NCBI GenBank assembly: GCA_963704855.1
Contig: CAVPHY010000002.1
Location: forward strand, 558,001 to 622,000
Length of the DNA stretch: 64,000 nucleotides
From: SZUA-36 sp963704855
GTDB taxonomy: Bacteria > Pseudomonadota > Gammaproteobacteria > Xanthomonadales > SZUA-36
Reading direction: 5' to 3'
This document shows positions 1 through 8,046 of this stretch, piece by piece. The notes below the pieces were generated by a model, which saw only the letters and a program-made list of their open reading frames with translations, was not told where the DNA came from and did not search any database. A program made the position numbers and the translations under genes. The stretch's first letter is position 1, and each line of letters begins with the position of its first letter.

Positions 1-129
1 TGTGCCAGGCGGAACATTTGCCGCCTCGCAAATTTGCAAAGCGCGTGTGCGTCCAACTCCATAAATGGTAGTCAACGCAACCCATGCGTGCTTCTGATCT
101 GGTATGTTGACTCCCGCTATGCGAGCCAT
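1..129 (-). CDS. rpsM: 30S ribosomal protein S13, N-terminal part (cut by window edge)
   Basis: First 43 codons of S13; the rest lies beyond the window start. The reading frame begins MARIAGVNIPDQKH and continues with the family's helical N-terminal region. An AGGAG ribosome binding site lies 8 bases before the ATG. S13 sits in the head of the 30S subunit and contacts the P-site tRNA and the 50S subunit (family knowledge). It follows rpmJ in the same direction, the usual junction between the spc and alpha operons. Confidence 0.95.
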   Translation of the reverse strand, partial: MARIAGVNIPDQKHAWVALTTIYGVGRTRALQICEAANVPPGT

Positions 130-241
130 ACTACGTACTCCTGCTACTGTTTGTACTGTTGGTACTGCTTAAAGTAAACAGCACATTATATCGAAACTTC
201 CTATCCGGCAAAAGCTGCAAATCACAAAAATGTGAATTGAT

Positions 242-355
242 TCAACCCTGTCTCTGCTTGTGCTTTTTGTCCTCACAAATGACGAATACCACGCCTCTGC
301 GACGAACAATTTTGCAATTCCGGCAAATTTTTTTAACTGAAGCTTGCACCTTCAT
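242..355 (-). CDS. rpmJ: 50S ribosomal protein L36
   Basis: A 37-codon gene read directly from the minus strand, starting MKVQASVKKICRNC and ending KHKQRQG. The four zinc ligands are present (C11, C14, C27, H32), so this is the zinc-binding form rather than the zinc-free paralogue. AAGGAG lies a few bases upstream of the ATG. L36 is the smallest protein of the 50S subunit. Its place between secY and rpsM is the standard gammaproteobacterial order. Confidence 0.95.
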   Translation of the reverse strand: MKVQASVKKICRNCKIVRRRGVVFVICEDKKHKQRQG

Positions 356-461
356 TGCAGCTCTCCTTAGATAACAAAGGCGGTGGCGCTGTTCCGTTTA
401 AACGGTTTGGCGCATCCCGCCGACAATTGCATGACCGTAGTCATGCTCTCAAATACCACTT

Positions 462-1805
462 TTACCGGCGTACTACACCTGAACGCCCGTAGGACTTCAG
501 GTTCGCCTTTTTCATCAGGTTATCGTATTTGTGCGATATAAGATGAGCCTGTACCTGGGCAATGAAGTCCATGATAACAACCACAACAATCAGCACTGAG
601 GTACCACCGAAATAAAACGGTACTGCCCAAATCACCCGCAAAATGTCCGGTAACAGACAAACTGATACCAGGTATAAAGAACCAACCATCGTCAACCTGG
701 TCAGTACATTATCAATATAGTCGGCGGTATGACGACCTGGACGGATACCAGGTATAAACGCACCGGACCGCTTCAGGTTGTCTGCCGTTTCCTTGGAGTT
801 GAAAACCAAGGCCGTGTAAAAGAAACAGAAAAATATAATCAGTGACGAATACAAAATCGTGTATGGCAAATTACCCGGGGTCAGCGCTGCCGACACATCC
901 GTTAACCAGCCCAGGTTTTCAGAAGTCGAAAACCATGTAGCCAAAGTCGATGGGAAGATCACCAGGCTTGAAGCAAAAATAGCTGGTATTACACCGGACA
1001 TATTCAGTTTCAAGGGTAGATGCGTTGCCTGGTTCTGATAGGCAACCCTGCCCTGACGTTGTGCATAATTGACTGTAATTCGACGCTGGCCACGCTCAAC
1101 CCGGACGATAAAGTAGACCACGCCAAGAACAAGCACCAGGATGAACAAGGTGGCAGGTATGCTGAGCTGACCGGTATTCACCAGTTCCAGCGTACCAGCA
1201 ATTGCACGTGGCAGCCCGGCAACGATACCTGCGAAAATAATCAGCGATATACCGTTACCTACGCCTCTTTCAGTAATCTGCTCACCAAGCCACATCAGGA
1301 ACAAGGTACCTGCCGTCAGTGTGACCAGTGCTGTAAATATAAATCCGAAACCGGGTGCGAATACCATCGAGGCCTGGCTCTGCAATGCAAGTGCCACACT
1401 ACCCGCCTGGATACCCGCCAGGACCACGGTGAAAATACGTGTGTACTGGGTGATCTTCTGGCGACCGCTTGAGCCTTCTTTCTTCAATTGCTGCAACTGC
1501 GGAACCGCGCTGCTCATCAACTGCATAATGATGGACGCAGATATATATGGCATGACACCCAGCGCAAACAGCGAGAACCGTTCCAACGCACCCCCGGTGA
1601 ACAGGTTGAACACATCGATAATGGTTCCCTGCTGCGAGTTCATGAACTGGAGCAGCGCTTGCGGGTTAACGCCGGGGACCGGAATGAAGGTACCAATGCG
1701 GTAAACAATCAGTGCGGCAAACACGAACAGTAAACGCTGGCGCAGTTCGGTCAAACGACCGATTCCACCAAGCGTATCTGCAACTTGTGAAGGCGTCTTC
1801 GCCAT
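462..1805 (-). CDS. secY: Preprotein translocase subunit SecY
   Basis: 447 residues, the usual SecY length, with ten predicted membrane segments. It forms the protein-conducting channel of the inner membrane together with SecE (encoded at 27.3-27.7 kb) and SecG. Recognisable stretches include the N-terminal RLLFVFAALIVYRIGTFIPV helix, the plug-region sequence following it, and the cytoplasmic loop GIRPGRHTADYI. The ATG overlaps the rplO stop as TAATG, so translation is probably coupled. It is the penultimate complete gene of the spc operon seen here. No unusual residues stand out. Confidence 0.97.
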   Translation of the reverse strand: MAKTPSQVADTLGGIGRLTELRQRLLFVFAALIVYRIGTFIPVPGVNPQALLQFMNSQQGTIIDVFNLFTGGALERFSLFALGVMPYISASIIMQLMSSAVPQLQQLKKEGSSGRQKITQYTRIFTVVLAGIQAGSVALALQSQASMVFAPGFGFIFTALVTLTAGTLFLMWLGEQITERGVGNGISLIIFAGIVAGLPRAIAGTLELVNTGQLSIPATLFILVLVLGVVYFIVRVERGQRRITVNYAQRQGRVAYQNQATHLPLKLNMSGVIPAIFASSLVIFPSTLATWFSTSENLGWLTDVSAALTPGNLPYTILYSSLIIFFCFFYTALVFNSKETADNLKRSGAFIPGIRPGRHTADYIDNVLTRLTMVGSLYLVSVCLLPDILRVIWAVPFYFGGTSVLIVVVVIMDFIAQVQAHLISHKYDNLMKKANLKSYGRSGVVRR

Positions 1806-2236
1806 TACTCGACCTTTCCACCCGCCGCTTCAATTGCCGCTTGCGCACCCTTGGTAACCGCCAGGCCCTTGAGCGTTACCGCCCGACCGACTTCACCGGT
1901 ATTAATGACTTTTACTTTGCGTGTATCGTGTTTAACGATACCGGCTTTTTTCAATACTTCCATATCAATGACGTCGGTATCCAGAGCCGCGATGTGATAA
2001 AGACGCACCTCAACATTGTAACGTGATGTGAACGAGGCAAAACCACGCTTGGGGAGACGACGTTGCAATGGCATCTGACCGCCTTCGAAACCGACCTTGT
2101 GAAAGCCACCGGCGCGGGATTTCTGACCTTTATGACCACGCCCGGCAGTCTTGCCATCGGTAGAGCCGATACCACGGCCTACGCGCTTGCGGTCTTTTTT
2201 GCTGCCCTCGGCAGGACTAATCGTATTCAATTTCAT
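1805..2236 (-). CDS. rplO: 50S ribosomal protein L15
   Basis: 143 residues from the ATG at 2236, which begins MKLNTISPAEGSKKDRKRVG as in the family. AAGGAAAG lies about 9 bases upstream, so I prefer it to an in-frame start 7 codons earlier. The glycine- and lysine-rich N-terminal arm (GRGHKGQKSRAGG) threads into 23S rRNA late in 50S assembly. The gene is separated from rpmD by 104 bases carrying an inverted repeat, which is unusual because most neighbours here are a few bases apart or overlap. Confidence 0.95.
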   Translation of the reverse strand: MKLNTISPAEGSKKDRKRVGRGIGSTDGKTAGRGHKGQKSRAGGFHKVGFEGGQMPLQRRLPKRGFASFTSRYNVEVRLYHIAALDTDVIDMEVLKKAGIVKHDTRKVKVINTGEVGRAVTLKGLAVTKGAQAAIEAAGGKVE

Positions 2237-2258
2237 GTTCGTACTTTCCTTAAACAAT

Positions 2259-2335
2259 TGGGGTCAGGTTCAATTTCCCTTCGCCATATTCCGGCTCGCA
2301 GATGAGGCGGGATCAGGAATTTGAACCTGACCCCA
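2259..2335. repeat. Inverted-repeat element between rplO and rpmD
   Basis: Two perfect 15-base arms, TGGGGTCAGGTTCAA at 2259-2273 and its reverse complement at 2321-2335, enclose a 47-base centre. Similarity continues imperfectly beyond the arms. This is far longer than chance and lies in the only sizeable gap of the spc operon. It looks like a short non-autonomous palindromic element (REP or MITE type); the family assignment is inference. Transcribed, it would form a long hairpin in the mRNA between L30 and L15. No second copy was found in the window. Confidence 0.75.
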
Positions 2336-2340
2336 CTTGT

Positions 2341-2529
2341 TCAGACCTCTTCCACTCGTACCATGTAATAAACCTTGTTAACCATACCGCGCACGGAAGG
2401 TGTGTCTTCCAATGTCACGGTCTGGTGCATACGCTTGAGGCCGAGGCCGCGAACGCATTCCCTGTGTTTGGGCTGGGTACCAATTGGTGAACGTATCAAC
2501 GTTACATTTATCTGTTCTTTCTTAGCCAT
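2341..2529 (-). CDS. rpmD: 50S ribosomal protein L30
   Basis: 62 residues starting MAKKEQINVTLIRSPIG and containing the family core HRECVRGLGLKRM with the domain end MVNKVYYMVRVEE. L30 is a small 50S protein, 59 residues in Escherichia coli, and not universally essential. It lies 9 bases after rpsE, as usual. The long gap on its 3' side carries the inverted repeat at 2259-2335, so that element separates rpmD from rplO in the mRNA. Confidence 0.94.
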   Translation of the reverse strand: MAKKEQINVTLIRSPIGTQPKHRECVRGLGLKRMHQTVTLEDTPSVRGMVNKVYYMVRVEEV

Positions 2530-2538
2530 TTTATCTGC

Positions 2539-3051
2539 TCAGCTGTGGTTCGCCAGGATTTCGTCAACCGACTTGCCGCGTTTGGCCGCAATTGACTCCG
2601 GGTTGTGCATGGCCTTCAGGCCCTTGATGGTCGCTCTGACCAGGTTGATCGGCGTGTTGGAACCGACACTTTTCGCCAGTACGTTATGTACGCCAACCGT
2701 TTCCAGAACAGCACGCATCGCGCCACCCGCGATAATGCCTGTACCTTCGGAAGCAGGCTGCATATAGACTTTTGAACCACTGTGCGTGGATTTAACCGGG
2801 TGCCACAAGGTGCCATCCTTAAGAGAAATGGTCACCATGTCTCGACGCGCTTTTTCCATGGCTTTCTGGATGGCAACAGGGACTTCTTTGGCCTTTCCAT
2901 AACCAAAACCAACCTTGCCATTTCCATCACCAACCACGCTAAGCGCTGTAAAGCTGAACACACGTCCACCCTTTACAACCTTGGCAACCCTGTTGACGGC
3001 TACCAGCTTCTCCAGCATTCCGTCACTATTTTCTTTGTCCATTCTCGACAT
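2539..3051 (-). CDS. rpsE: 30S ribosomal protein S5
   Basis: 170 residues against 167 in E. coli. The N-terminal double-stranded-RNA-binding-like half contains VNRVAKVVKGGRVFSFTALS, the loop where spectinomycin-resistance and ram mutations fall; it looks wild type. The C-terminal half carries the expected VRATIKGL stretch. S5 lies near the mRNA entry site of the 30S subunit and affects fidelity. GGTATAAAC precedes the ATG. Its spc-operon neighbours are rplR upstream and rpmD 9 bases downstream. Confidence 0.96.
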   Translation of the reverse strand: MSRMDKENSDGMLEKLVAVNRVAKVVKGGRVFSFTALSVVGDGNGKVGFGYGKAKEVPVAIQKAMEKARRDMVTISLKDGTLWHPVKSTHSGSKVYMQPASEGTGIIAGGAMRAVLETVGVHNVLAKSVGSNTPINLVRATIKGLKAMHNPESIAAKRGKSVDEILANHS

Positions 3052-3089
3052 GTTTATACCTGCTATTCTGATTCAGTCAGTGGGGCGAA

Positions 3090-3449
3090 TTAAAACTTAA
3101 GCCCGCCTTCGCGCGCAGCATCGGCCAATTCCGCAATCCTACCGTGGTAACGATAGCCGGAACGATCAAATGCCACATCTGTTACGCCTGCAGCCACTGC
3201 CTTTTCAGCTACTGCTTTTCCAACGGCCTTCGCAGCATCCTTATTGTTGGTGCTCTTTAAACCGGATCGCAAATCTTTTTGCACAGTGGAGGCTGCCGCA
3301 ACAACATTGCCACCCTGCGCTGCAATGACTTGTGCATATATATGACGTCCACTGCGGTGTACAGTCAAACGGGCAACACCCAAACGACGTATGTGTGAGC
3401 GGGTTTTCTTCGCCCTGCGCAAACGTGCTGTTTTCTTATCCATTTCCAT
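3090..3449 (-). CDS. rplR: 50S ribosomal protein L18
   Basis: 119 residues; core stretches RRAKKTRSHIRRLG and AYDRSGYRYHG-like FDRSGYRYHGRI match L18. Two in-frame ATGs are two codons apart (3449 and 3443). The first has AGAGGA at 7 bases, so it is preferred. L18 binds 5S rRNA and helps attach it, with L5, to the 50S central protuberance. It lies between rplF and rpsE in conserved order. Confidence 0.95.
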   Translation of the reverse strand: MEMDKKTARLRRAKKTRSHIRRLGVARLTVHRSGRHIYAQVIAAQGGNVVAAASTVQKDLRSGLKSTNNKDAAKAVGKAVAEKAVAAGVTDVAFDRSGYRYHGRIAELADAAREGGLKF

Positions 3450-3508
3450 TACTCATTCCTCTTAAGCAAGCCGTGTCCATCTCAAGACCAATCCATTAAA
3501 GACCTGAT

Positions 3509-4036
3509 TTAAGCCTTTTTGGCTTCCTTCCTGGCAACTCGTTCATCCGCATAGCGCACACCTTTGCCTTTGTAAGGCTCGGGTGGCCGGTATGCACGTA
3601 TTTCTGCCGCGACCTGGCCAACTTTCTGCTTGTCGCAACCACTAACAATAATTTCTGTCTGTGAAGGTGTCTCAATCGTGATACCTTCGGGCGCCGAATA
3701 TTCAACCGGGTGCGAAAACCCCAGTGCGAGATTCAGTTTACTACCCTGTGCCTGTGCGCGATAACCAACGCCGACAAGCTGTAATTTTTTCTGAAAACCA
3801 GTGCTGACACCGGTCACCATGTTATTGACCAGTGCTCTGAACGTGCCAGCCATGGAAAGGTTCTTCTCGTTTTCGTTTTTTACCGTGTACTCGCCATCAC
3901 TTTCGTCAAAGCTAATACCAGGATACAAAACCACGGAGAGATTACCCTTCGGGCCCTTTACATTCAGGTTTGAACCGCTGATTTTGATATCCACACCGGC
4001 GGGCAGTTTAATTGGATTTTTGGCTACGCGTGACAT
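3509..4036 (-). CDS. rplF: 50S ribosomal protein L6
   Basis: 175 residues (E. coli 177). It begins MSRVAKNPIKLPAGV and ends with the typical Lys-rich tail after GKGVRYADERVARKEAKK. The family signature PEPYKGKGVRY near the C-terminus is intact. L6 consists of two similar domains and binds 23S rRNA near the sarcin-ricin loop, beside the factor-binding site. It follows rpsH by 26 bases. Confidence 0.96.
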   Translation of the reverse strand: MSRVAKNPIKLPAGVDIKISGSNLNVKGPKGNLSVVLYPGISFDESDGEYTVKNENEKNLSMAGTFRALVNNMVTGVSTGFQKKLQLVGVGYRAQAQGSKLNLALGFSHPVEYSAPEGITIETPSQTEIIVSGCDKQKVGQVAAEIRAYRPPEPYKGKGVRYADERVARKEAKKA

Positions 4037-4062
4037 TGGTGTCTCCTAATTCTTAACAGGCA

Positions 4063-4458
4063 CTAGGCCACGTAACAAATGATTTCGCCGCCGTACCCAG
4101 CGGAACGTGCAGCCGCGTCGGTCATAAAACCATGCGAAGTGCTTACAATTGCAATACCCAGACCGTCAAGAACACGCGGCAGCTCATCCTTGCCACGGTA
4201 GATCCGCAGACCGGGGCGACTCGCACGCCGGATGTTGTCAATTACGCCACGGCCTTCGAAATACTTAAGTGTTACTTCAAGTTCTGGCTTGCCGTTGTTC
4301 TCATCCACGCGAAAGTCCGTGATATAGCCTTCGTCTTTCAAAACGGCGGCAATACCCACTTTAATTTTCGAGTTCGGCATATTTACCGAAACTTTATTGG
4401 CTGACTGTGCATTCCTGATACGGGTCAGCATGTCGGCAATCGGGTCACTCATACTCAT
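4063..4458 (-). CDS. rpsH: 30S ribosomal protein S8
   Basis: 131 residues, starting MSMSDPIADMLTRIRNAQSA and ending with GYGGEIICYVA, the conserved S8 C-terminus. AAGG with 8-base spacing favours the first of two nearby ATGs. S8 binds the central domain of 16S rRNA. In E. coli it also represses the spc operon by binding mRNA near the rplE start. I did not try to fold the corresponding region here, so autoregulation is only an expectation from the family. Confidence 0.96.
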   Translation of the reverse strand: MSMSDPIADMLTRIRNAQSANKVSVNMPNSKIKVGIAAVLKDEGYITDFRVDENNGKPELEVTLKYFEGRGVIDNIRRASRPGLRIYRGKDELPRVLDGLGIAIVSTSHGFMTDAAARSAGYGGEIICYVA

Positions 4459-4513
4459 GATTAAATACCTTGTTTCAAATTTCCAGCCAGGTCAAAGACC
4501 CGCCTGATGACAG

Positions 4514-4819
4514 TTACCAACTGGCCTTTCTAAGACCTGGAACATCACCGCGCATAGTTGCTTCACGCAGCTTGTTACGGGACAAGCCAAACTTGCGATA
4601 GAAACCGCGCGGACGCCCTGTAATCTGGCAACGGTTACGTTGCCGTGAAGGGCTTGAATCCCGCGGTAATTTCTGCAATGAAAACATCGCTTCCTGTTTC
4701 TCTTCGAACCCGACTTCCGGGTCCGCAATGATTTTTTTGAGTTCGGTGCGTTTGTTGGCATATTTGCCAACGAGCTTCGTGCGCCGTTTCTCACGATTAA
4801 TCATGGATACTTTTGCCAT
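4514..4819 (-). CDS. rpsN: 30S ribosomal protein S14 (long, zinc-free type)
   Basis: 101 residues starting MAKVSMINREKRRTKLV and ending VPGLRKASW, the canonical end of S14. It is the long C-minus form: the CXXC pairs of the short zinc form are absent. S14 belongs to the 30S head near S3 and S10. It lies 14 bases after rplE and 55 bases before rpsH. Confidence 0.96.
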   Translation of the reverse strand: MAKVSMINREKRRTKLVGKYANKRTELKKIIADPEVGFEEKQEAMFSLQKLPRDSSPSRQRNRCQITGRPRGFYRKFGLSRNKLREATMRGDVPGLRKASW

Positions 4820-4833
4820 GCTGAGATCCCTAC

Positions 4834-5376
4834 CTATTTATCTTTGAAGGGAAAGTTGAAGGCCTGTAAAAGCGCCAACCCTTCCGCGTCGTTTTTTGCA
4901 TTCGTGGTAATGGTGATATCCATACCGCGAATGGTGTCAATTTTGTCAAAGTCAATTTCGGGGAACATGATTTGCTCAGTAATACCGAAACTATAGTTAC
5001 CGCGTCCGTCAAATGATTTACGGCTAAGACCACGGAAATCCCTGATACGCGGAATAGAGATATTCACCAGGCGGTCCAGAAATTCGTACATGCGCTCACG
5101 ACGTAAAGTGACTTTACAGCCGACTGGCCATCCATCACGAATTTTGAACGAGGCCACGGATTTACGTGAATTAATAACGATCGGTTTCTGACCCGATATC
5201 ACTTCCATGTCCGCGGTTGCGTTCGCCATGACTTTCTTGTCAGTTACGGCCTCGCCTACACCCATGTTCAGCGTAATCTTGGTGATTTTTGGCACTTCCA
5301 TGATGTTTTTAAGCTCAAGCTTTTGCATCAGTTGCGCCGCAATGGTCTCTTTGTATTCTGTTTGTAATCTGGACAT
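4834..5376 (-). CDS. rplE: 50S ribosomal protein L5
   Basis: 180 residues (E. coli 179). Typical blocks are present: VPKITKITLNMGVGEA, then QKPIVINSRKSVASFKIRDG, the GRGNYSFGITEQIMFPEID stretch, and a C-terminus ending in phenylalanine-proline-phenylalanine-lysine. L5 binds 5S rRNA and forms a bridge to S13 in the small subunit head. It lies 11 bases after rplX. Confidence 0.97.
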   Translation of the reverse strand: MSRLQTEYKETIAAQLMQKLELKNIMEVPKITKITLNMGVGEAVTDKKVMANATADMEVISGQKPIVINSRKSVASFKIRDGWPVGCKVTLRRERMYEFLDRLVNISIPRIRDFRGLSRKSFDGRGNYSFGITEQIMFPEIDFDKIDTIRGMDITITTNAKNDAEGLALLQAFNFPFKDK

Positions 5377-5387
5377 TTTACTGATCT

Positions 5388-5705
5388 CTAGATATCAACG
5401 GCTTCGCCGGTGGATTTGAAAACACGCACCTTGTTACCGTCTTCCAGTGACTTAAAACCGACGCGGTCTGCTTTACCGGTTGCCGGGTTAAACATGGCCA
5501 CGTTGGAAATATGAATCGGCGCTTCCTTTTCAACAATGCCGCCCGGCTTGTTACGACCCGGATCCGGCTTGGTATGGCGCTTGACCATGTTCACGTTCTC
5601 AACCAGCAAGCGCTCGGTATCCAGCACCTGGAGCACATGACCCCGTGTTCCTTTGCTGCGGCCTGTAGTGACGATGACTTCATCGCCTTTATGTATACGT
5701 TTCAT
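5388..5705 (-). CDS. rplX: 50S ribosomal protein L24
   Basis: 105 residues with the N-terminal KOW motif (KGDEVIVTTGRSKGTRGHVLQV, residues about 5-26) and the conserved VNMVKRHTKP segment. GGGAGGAG precedes the ATG at good spacing. L24 starts 50S assembly by binding the 5' domain of 23S rRNA. It follows rplN by 16 bases. Confidence 0.95.
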   Translation of the reverse strand: MKRIHKGDEVIVTTGRSKGTRGHVLQVLDTERLLVENVNMVKRHTKPDPGRNKPGGIVEKEAPIHISNVAMFNPATGKADRVGFKSLEDGNKVRVFKSTGEAVDI

Positions 5706-5721
5706 TTCTTACTCCTCCCGC

Positions 5722-6090
5722 TTAAAGCACTTCTGGTGCAAGCGAGACAATCTTCATGAACTGCTCTGAACGCAGTTCACGCGTGACCGGTCCGAAAATA
5801 CGGGTACCGATGGGCTCAAGCTTGGTGTTCAGCAGCACTGCTGCATTTCCATCAAACCGGATCAGGGAACCATCATTACGACGCACTCCACTTCTTGTAC
5901 GTACAACCACAGCGTTGTATACCTCGCCTTTCTTGACTTTACCGCGAGGAATTGCATCCTTGACGGTCACCTTGATGACGTCACCAATACGCGCATAGCG
6001 CCGCTTGGACCCGCCCAGGACCTTAATACACATCACCCGGCGTGCACCGCTGTTGTCTGCTGCTGTCAACATGGACTGCATCTGAATCAT
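5722..6090 (-). CDS. rplN: 50S ribosomal protein L14
   Basis: 122 residues, exactly the usual length. It starts MIQMQSMLTAADNSGARRVM and carries the family's ADNSGARRVMCIKVLGG block and the end KIVSLAPEVL. L14 lies at the subunit interface and contributes to an intersubunit bridge. It marks the start of the classical spc operon, but here only 33 bases separate it from rpsQ, so read-through from the S10 genes is likely. Confidence 0.97.
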   Translation of the reverse strand: MIQMQSMLTAADNSGARRVMCIKVLGGSKRRYARIGDVIKVTVKDAIPRGKVKKGEVYNAVVVRTRSGVRRNDGSLIRFDGNAAVLLNTKLEPIGTRIFGPVTRELRSEQFMKIVSLAPEVL

Positions 6091-6123
6091 TTTAGTATTC
6101 TCCGGCTGTAACCGATGGTCGGG

Positions 6124-6384
6124 CTATTGTGCCCGCTCCAGAATCTCAATCACCCGCCAACTCTTTGATTTAGAGAGTGGACGGCATTCGGCGATCACAA
6201 CTGTATCGCCCTCACCACAACTGTTTTCTTCGTCGTGCGCAAGCAGCTTGGTTGAGCGCTTGATGTACTTGCCATACAAAGCATGCTTGATCTGACGTTC
6301 AATCAGCACGGTCACACTCTTGTCCATCTTGTTGCTGACAACCCGACCGGTCTGTGTGCGCTTAATATCTTGTGTAGTAGTCAT
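6124..6384 (-). CDS. rpsQ: 30S ribosomal protein S17
   Basis: 86 residues. The OB-fold motifs GRVVSNKMDKSVTVLIER and GDTVVIAECRPLSKSK(S)W are recognisable. S17 binds the 5' domain of 16S rRNA early in assembly. Its ATG overlaps the rpmC stop as ATGA, implying coupled translation. Confidence 0.95.
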   Translation of the reverse strand: MTTTQDIKRTQTGRVVSNKMDKSVTVLIERQIKHALYGKYIKRSTKLLAHDEENSCGEGDTVVIAECRPLSKSKSWRVIEILERAQ

Positions 6385-6584
6385 GCCGCATTACCTTCAA
6401 CTGATTTTTGTGTCATGACCGTCTTGACCCGTGCGATATCACGGCGCACTCGACGCAGCTCATTAACGTTGGTCATTTGACCCATTCCTTTTTGCATTCT
6501 CAGGCTGAACTGTTCCTGCAACAGGCGCTTAAGCTCGTCACGCAATTCAACCACTGACTTCGTTTTCATCGTACTTACGTCCAT
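6381..6584 (-). CDS. rpmC: 50S ribosomal protein L29
   Basis: A small helical protein with the L29 core ELRDELKRLLQEQFSLRMQ and the tail RRVRRDIARVKTVM. The ATG at 6584 shares its A with the rplP stop (TGATG). A second ATG at 6569 gives the length closest to E. coli (63 residues), so the start is uncertain by 5 codons. L29 lies by the polypeptide exit tunnel next to L23 and forms part of the docking site for trigger factor and SRP. Confidence 0.93.
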   Translation of the reverse strand: MDVSTMKTKSVVELRDELKRLLQEQFSLRMQKGMGQMTNVNELRRVRRDIARVKTVMTQKSVEGNAA

Positions 6585-6997
6585 CACATCACCGACCTGG
6601 ATACAAAGGTGGTTCTAACCGCCAGTTTGGCCGAGGCCAGGCGGAAGGCTTCACGGGCCAATTCTTCCGAAACACCCTGAATTTCATAAAGCACACGACC
6701 TGGTTGAATGGGTGCAACCCAGTATTCAACGTTGCCTTTACCCTTACCCATACGGACTTCCACAGGCTTCTTGGTCATTGGCTTATCCGGAAAAACCCGG
6801 ATCCACAACTTCCCACCACGTTTTACATAACGGGTGATGGCCCGACGTGCGGCTTCAATCTGACGCGCGGTAATAAATCCACGCGTTGTGGCTTTAAGAC
6901 CATACTCACCGAAGCTGACGCGGTTACCCACCTGGGCCATACCACGGTTACGGCCTTTCATCTGCTTTCTGAATTTTGTTCGTTTTGGCTGCAACAT
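6584..6997 (-). CDS. rplP: 50S ribosomal protein L16
   Basis: 137 residues starting MLQPKRTKFRKQMKGRNRG. The ATG at 6997 is favoured over a GTG one codon earlier by AGGAGA with 7-base spacing. The block NRVSFGEYGLKATTRGFIT is diagnostic. The conserved stretch GKGKGNVEYWVA precedes the C-terminal helix. L16 helps position the A-site tRNA and is a late 50S assembly protein. It lies 11 bases after rpsC. Confidence 0.96.
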   Translation of the reverse strand: MLQPKRTKFRKQMKGRNRGMAQVGNRVSFGEYGLKATTRGFITARQIEAARRAITRYVKRGGKLWIRVFPDKPMTKKPVEVRMGKGKGNVEYWVAPIQPGRVLYEIQGVSEELAREAFRLASAKLAVRTTFVSRSVM

Positions 6998-7008
6998 CAC
7001 TCAGTCTC

Positions 7009-7686
7009 CTAGTTGGCGCCTTGCTTGCTGCCAGTTTGTTCAGTAGTGGGCGCGTACAGATCAAATACTTCGCCCTTGTAAATCCATACTTTGACACCGA
7101 GGATGCCGTACGTTGTGGCCGCCTCGACGATCCCGTAATCAACATCGGCACGCAAGGTGTGCAACGGCACCTGGCCTTCACGGTACCATTCGCTGCGCGC
7201 GATATCGGCACCGTTCAAACGGCCCGAAAGCTTGACCTTGATACCCAGGGCGCCCAGGCGCATCGAGTTACCAACCGCGCGCTTCATGGCGCGGCGGAAC
7301 ATGATACGGCGCTCAAGCTGCTGCGCGATACCTTCGGCCACCAGCTGTGCATCCAGCTCAGGCTTGCGGATTTCCGCAACCGAAATATGTGTCGGAACGC
7401 CCATGCGCTCGGTCACGTCACGGCGAAGACGCTCAATGTCCTCACCTTTCTTACCGATCACGATACCCGGCCTCGCCGTGTGTATGGTGATTCGAGCTGT
7501 CTTAGCTGGGCGCTCAATCTGAATACGGCTAACAGCCGCCTGCTGCAGACGTTTTTGCAGATACGCTCTGACCGCAAGATCAGAATTCAGCATTTCTGCA
7601 TAATCGCCACTTTCAGCATACCAGGTTGAATTCCAGTCCTTGGATATACCAAGGCGGATGCCGATTGGATGTACCTTTTGACCCAT
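7009..7686 (-). CDS. rpsC: 30S ribosomal protein S3
   Basis: 225 residues (E. coli 233). It begins MGQKVHPIGIRLGISKDWNS. A KH domain with GIVIGKKGEDIERLR lies around residues 75-90, and the C-terminal domain contains GALGIKVKLSGRLNGADIAR. S3 forms part of the mRNA entry tunnel and helicase centre with S4 and S5. It follows rplV by 15 bases. Confidence 0.97.
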   Translation of the reverse strand: MGQKVHPIGIRLGISKDWNSTWYAESGDYAEMLNSDLAVRAYLQKRLQQAAVSRIQIERPAKTARITIHTARPGIVIGKKGEDIERLRRDVTERMGVPTHISVAEIRKPELDAQLVAEGIAQQLERRIMFRRAMKRAVGNSMRLGALGIKVKLSGRLNGADIARSEWYREGQVPLHTLRADVDYGIVEAATTYGILGVKVWIYKGEVFDLYAPTTEQTGSKQGAN

Positions 7687-7701
7687 AATATTTATCCCGG
7701 T

Positions 7702-8037
7702 CTATTCGCTATCGGCTACAGTCAATGTGATATGACTGGTCCGTTTCAAAATTCGTGTACCGCGTCCTTTAGCACGCGCTCTGCCCCGCTTCATTGTTGG
7801 GCCTTCATCGACCATGATGGTGGCGATACTCAACTCGTCAATATCCGCTCCATCATTATGCTCGGCGTTAGCTATGGCAGAAAGCAGCACTTTTTTTACA
7901 ATGTGCGCTGCTTTCTTGGTGCTGAAAGCCAGTAGTTGCTCGGCCTTTTCAACCTGCATACCACGTACCTGATCCGCTACCAGGCGAACCTTTTGCGCAG
8001 AAATTCTTGCGCCCTTTAATTTTGCTGTTGCGTTCAT
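7702..8037 (-). CDS. rplV: 50S ribosomal protein L22
   Basis: 111 residues (E. coli 110). The N-terminal ARISAQKVRLVADQVRG helix is present. The beta-hairpin that lines the exit tunnel, including GRARAKGRGTRILKRTSHI, is complete, with no deletion of the kind that gives macrolide resistance. L22 lies between S19 and S3 in standard order. Confidence 0.96.
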   Translation of the reverse strand: MNATAKLKGARISAQKVRLVADQVRGMQVEKAEQLLAFSTKKAAHIVKKVLLSAIANAEHNDGADIDELSIATIMVDEGPTMKRGRARAKGRGTRILKRTSHITLTVADSE

Positions 8038-8046
8038 GGCTATTAC

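Noticed and set aside
394..405. Perfect 12-base palindrome CCGTTTAAACGG between secY and rpmJ
   Set aside because: It has no loop and no T tract, so it is not a terminator; too short to claim an operator without further copies.
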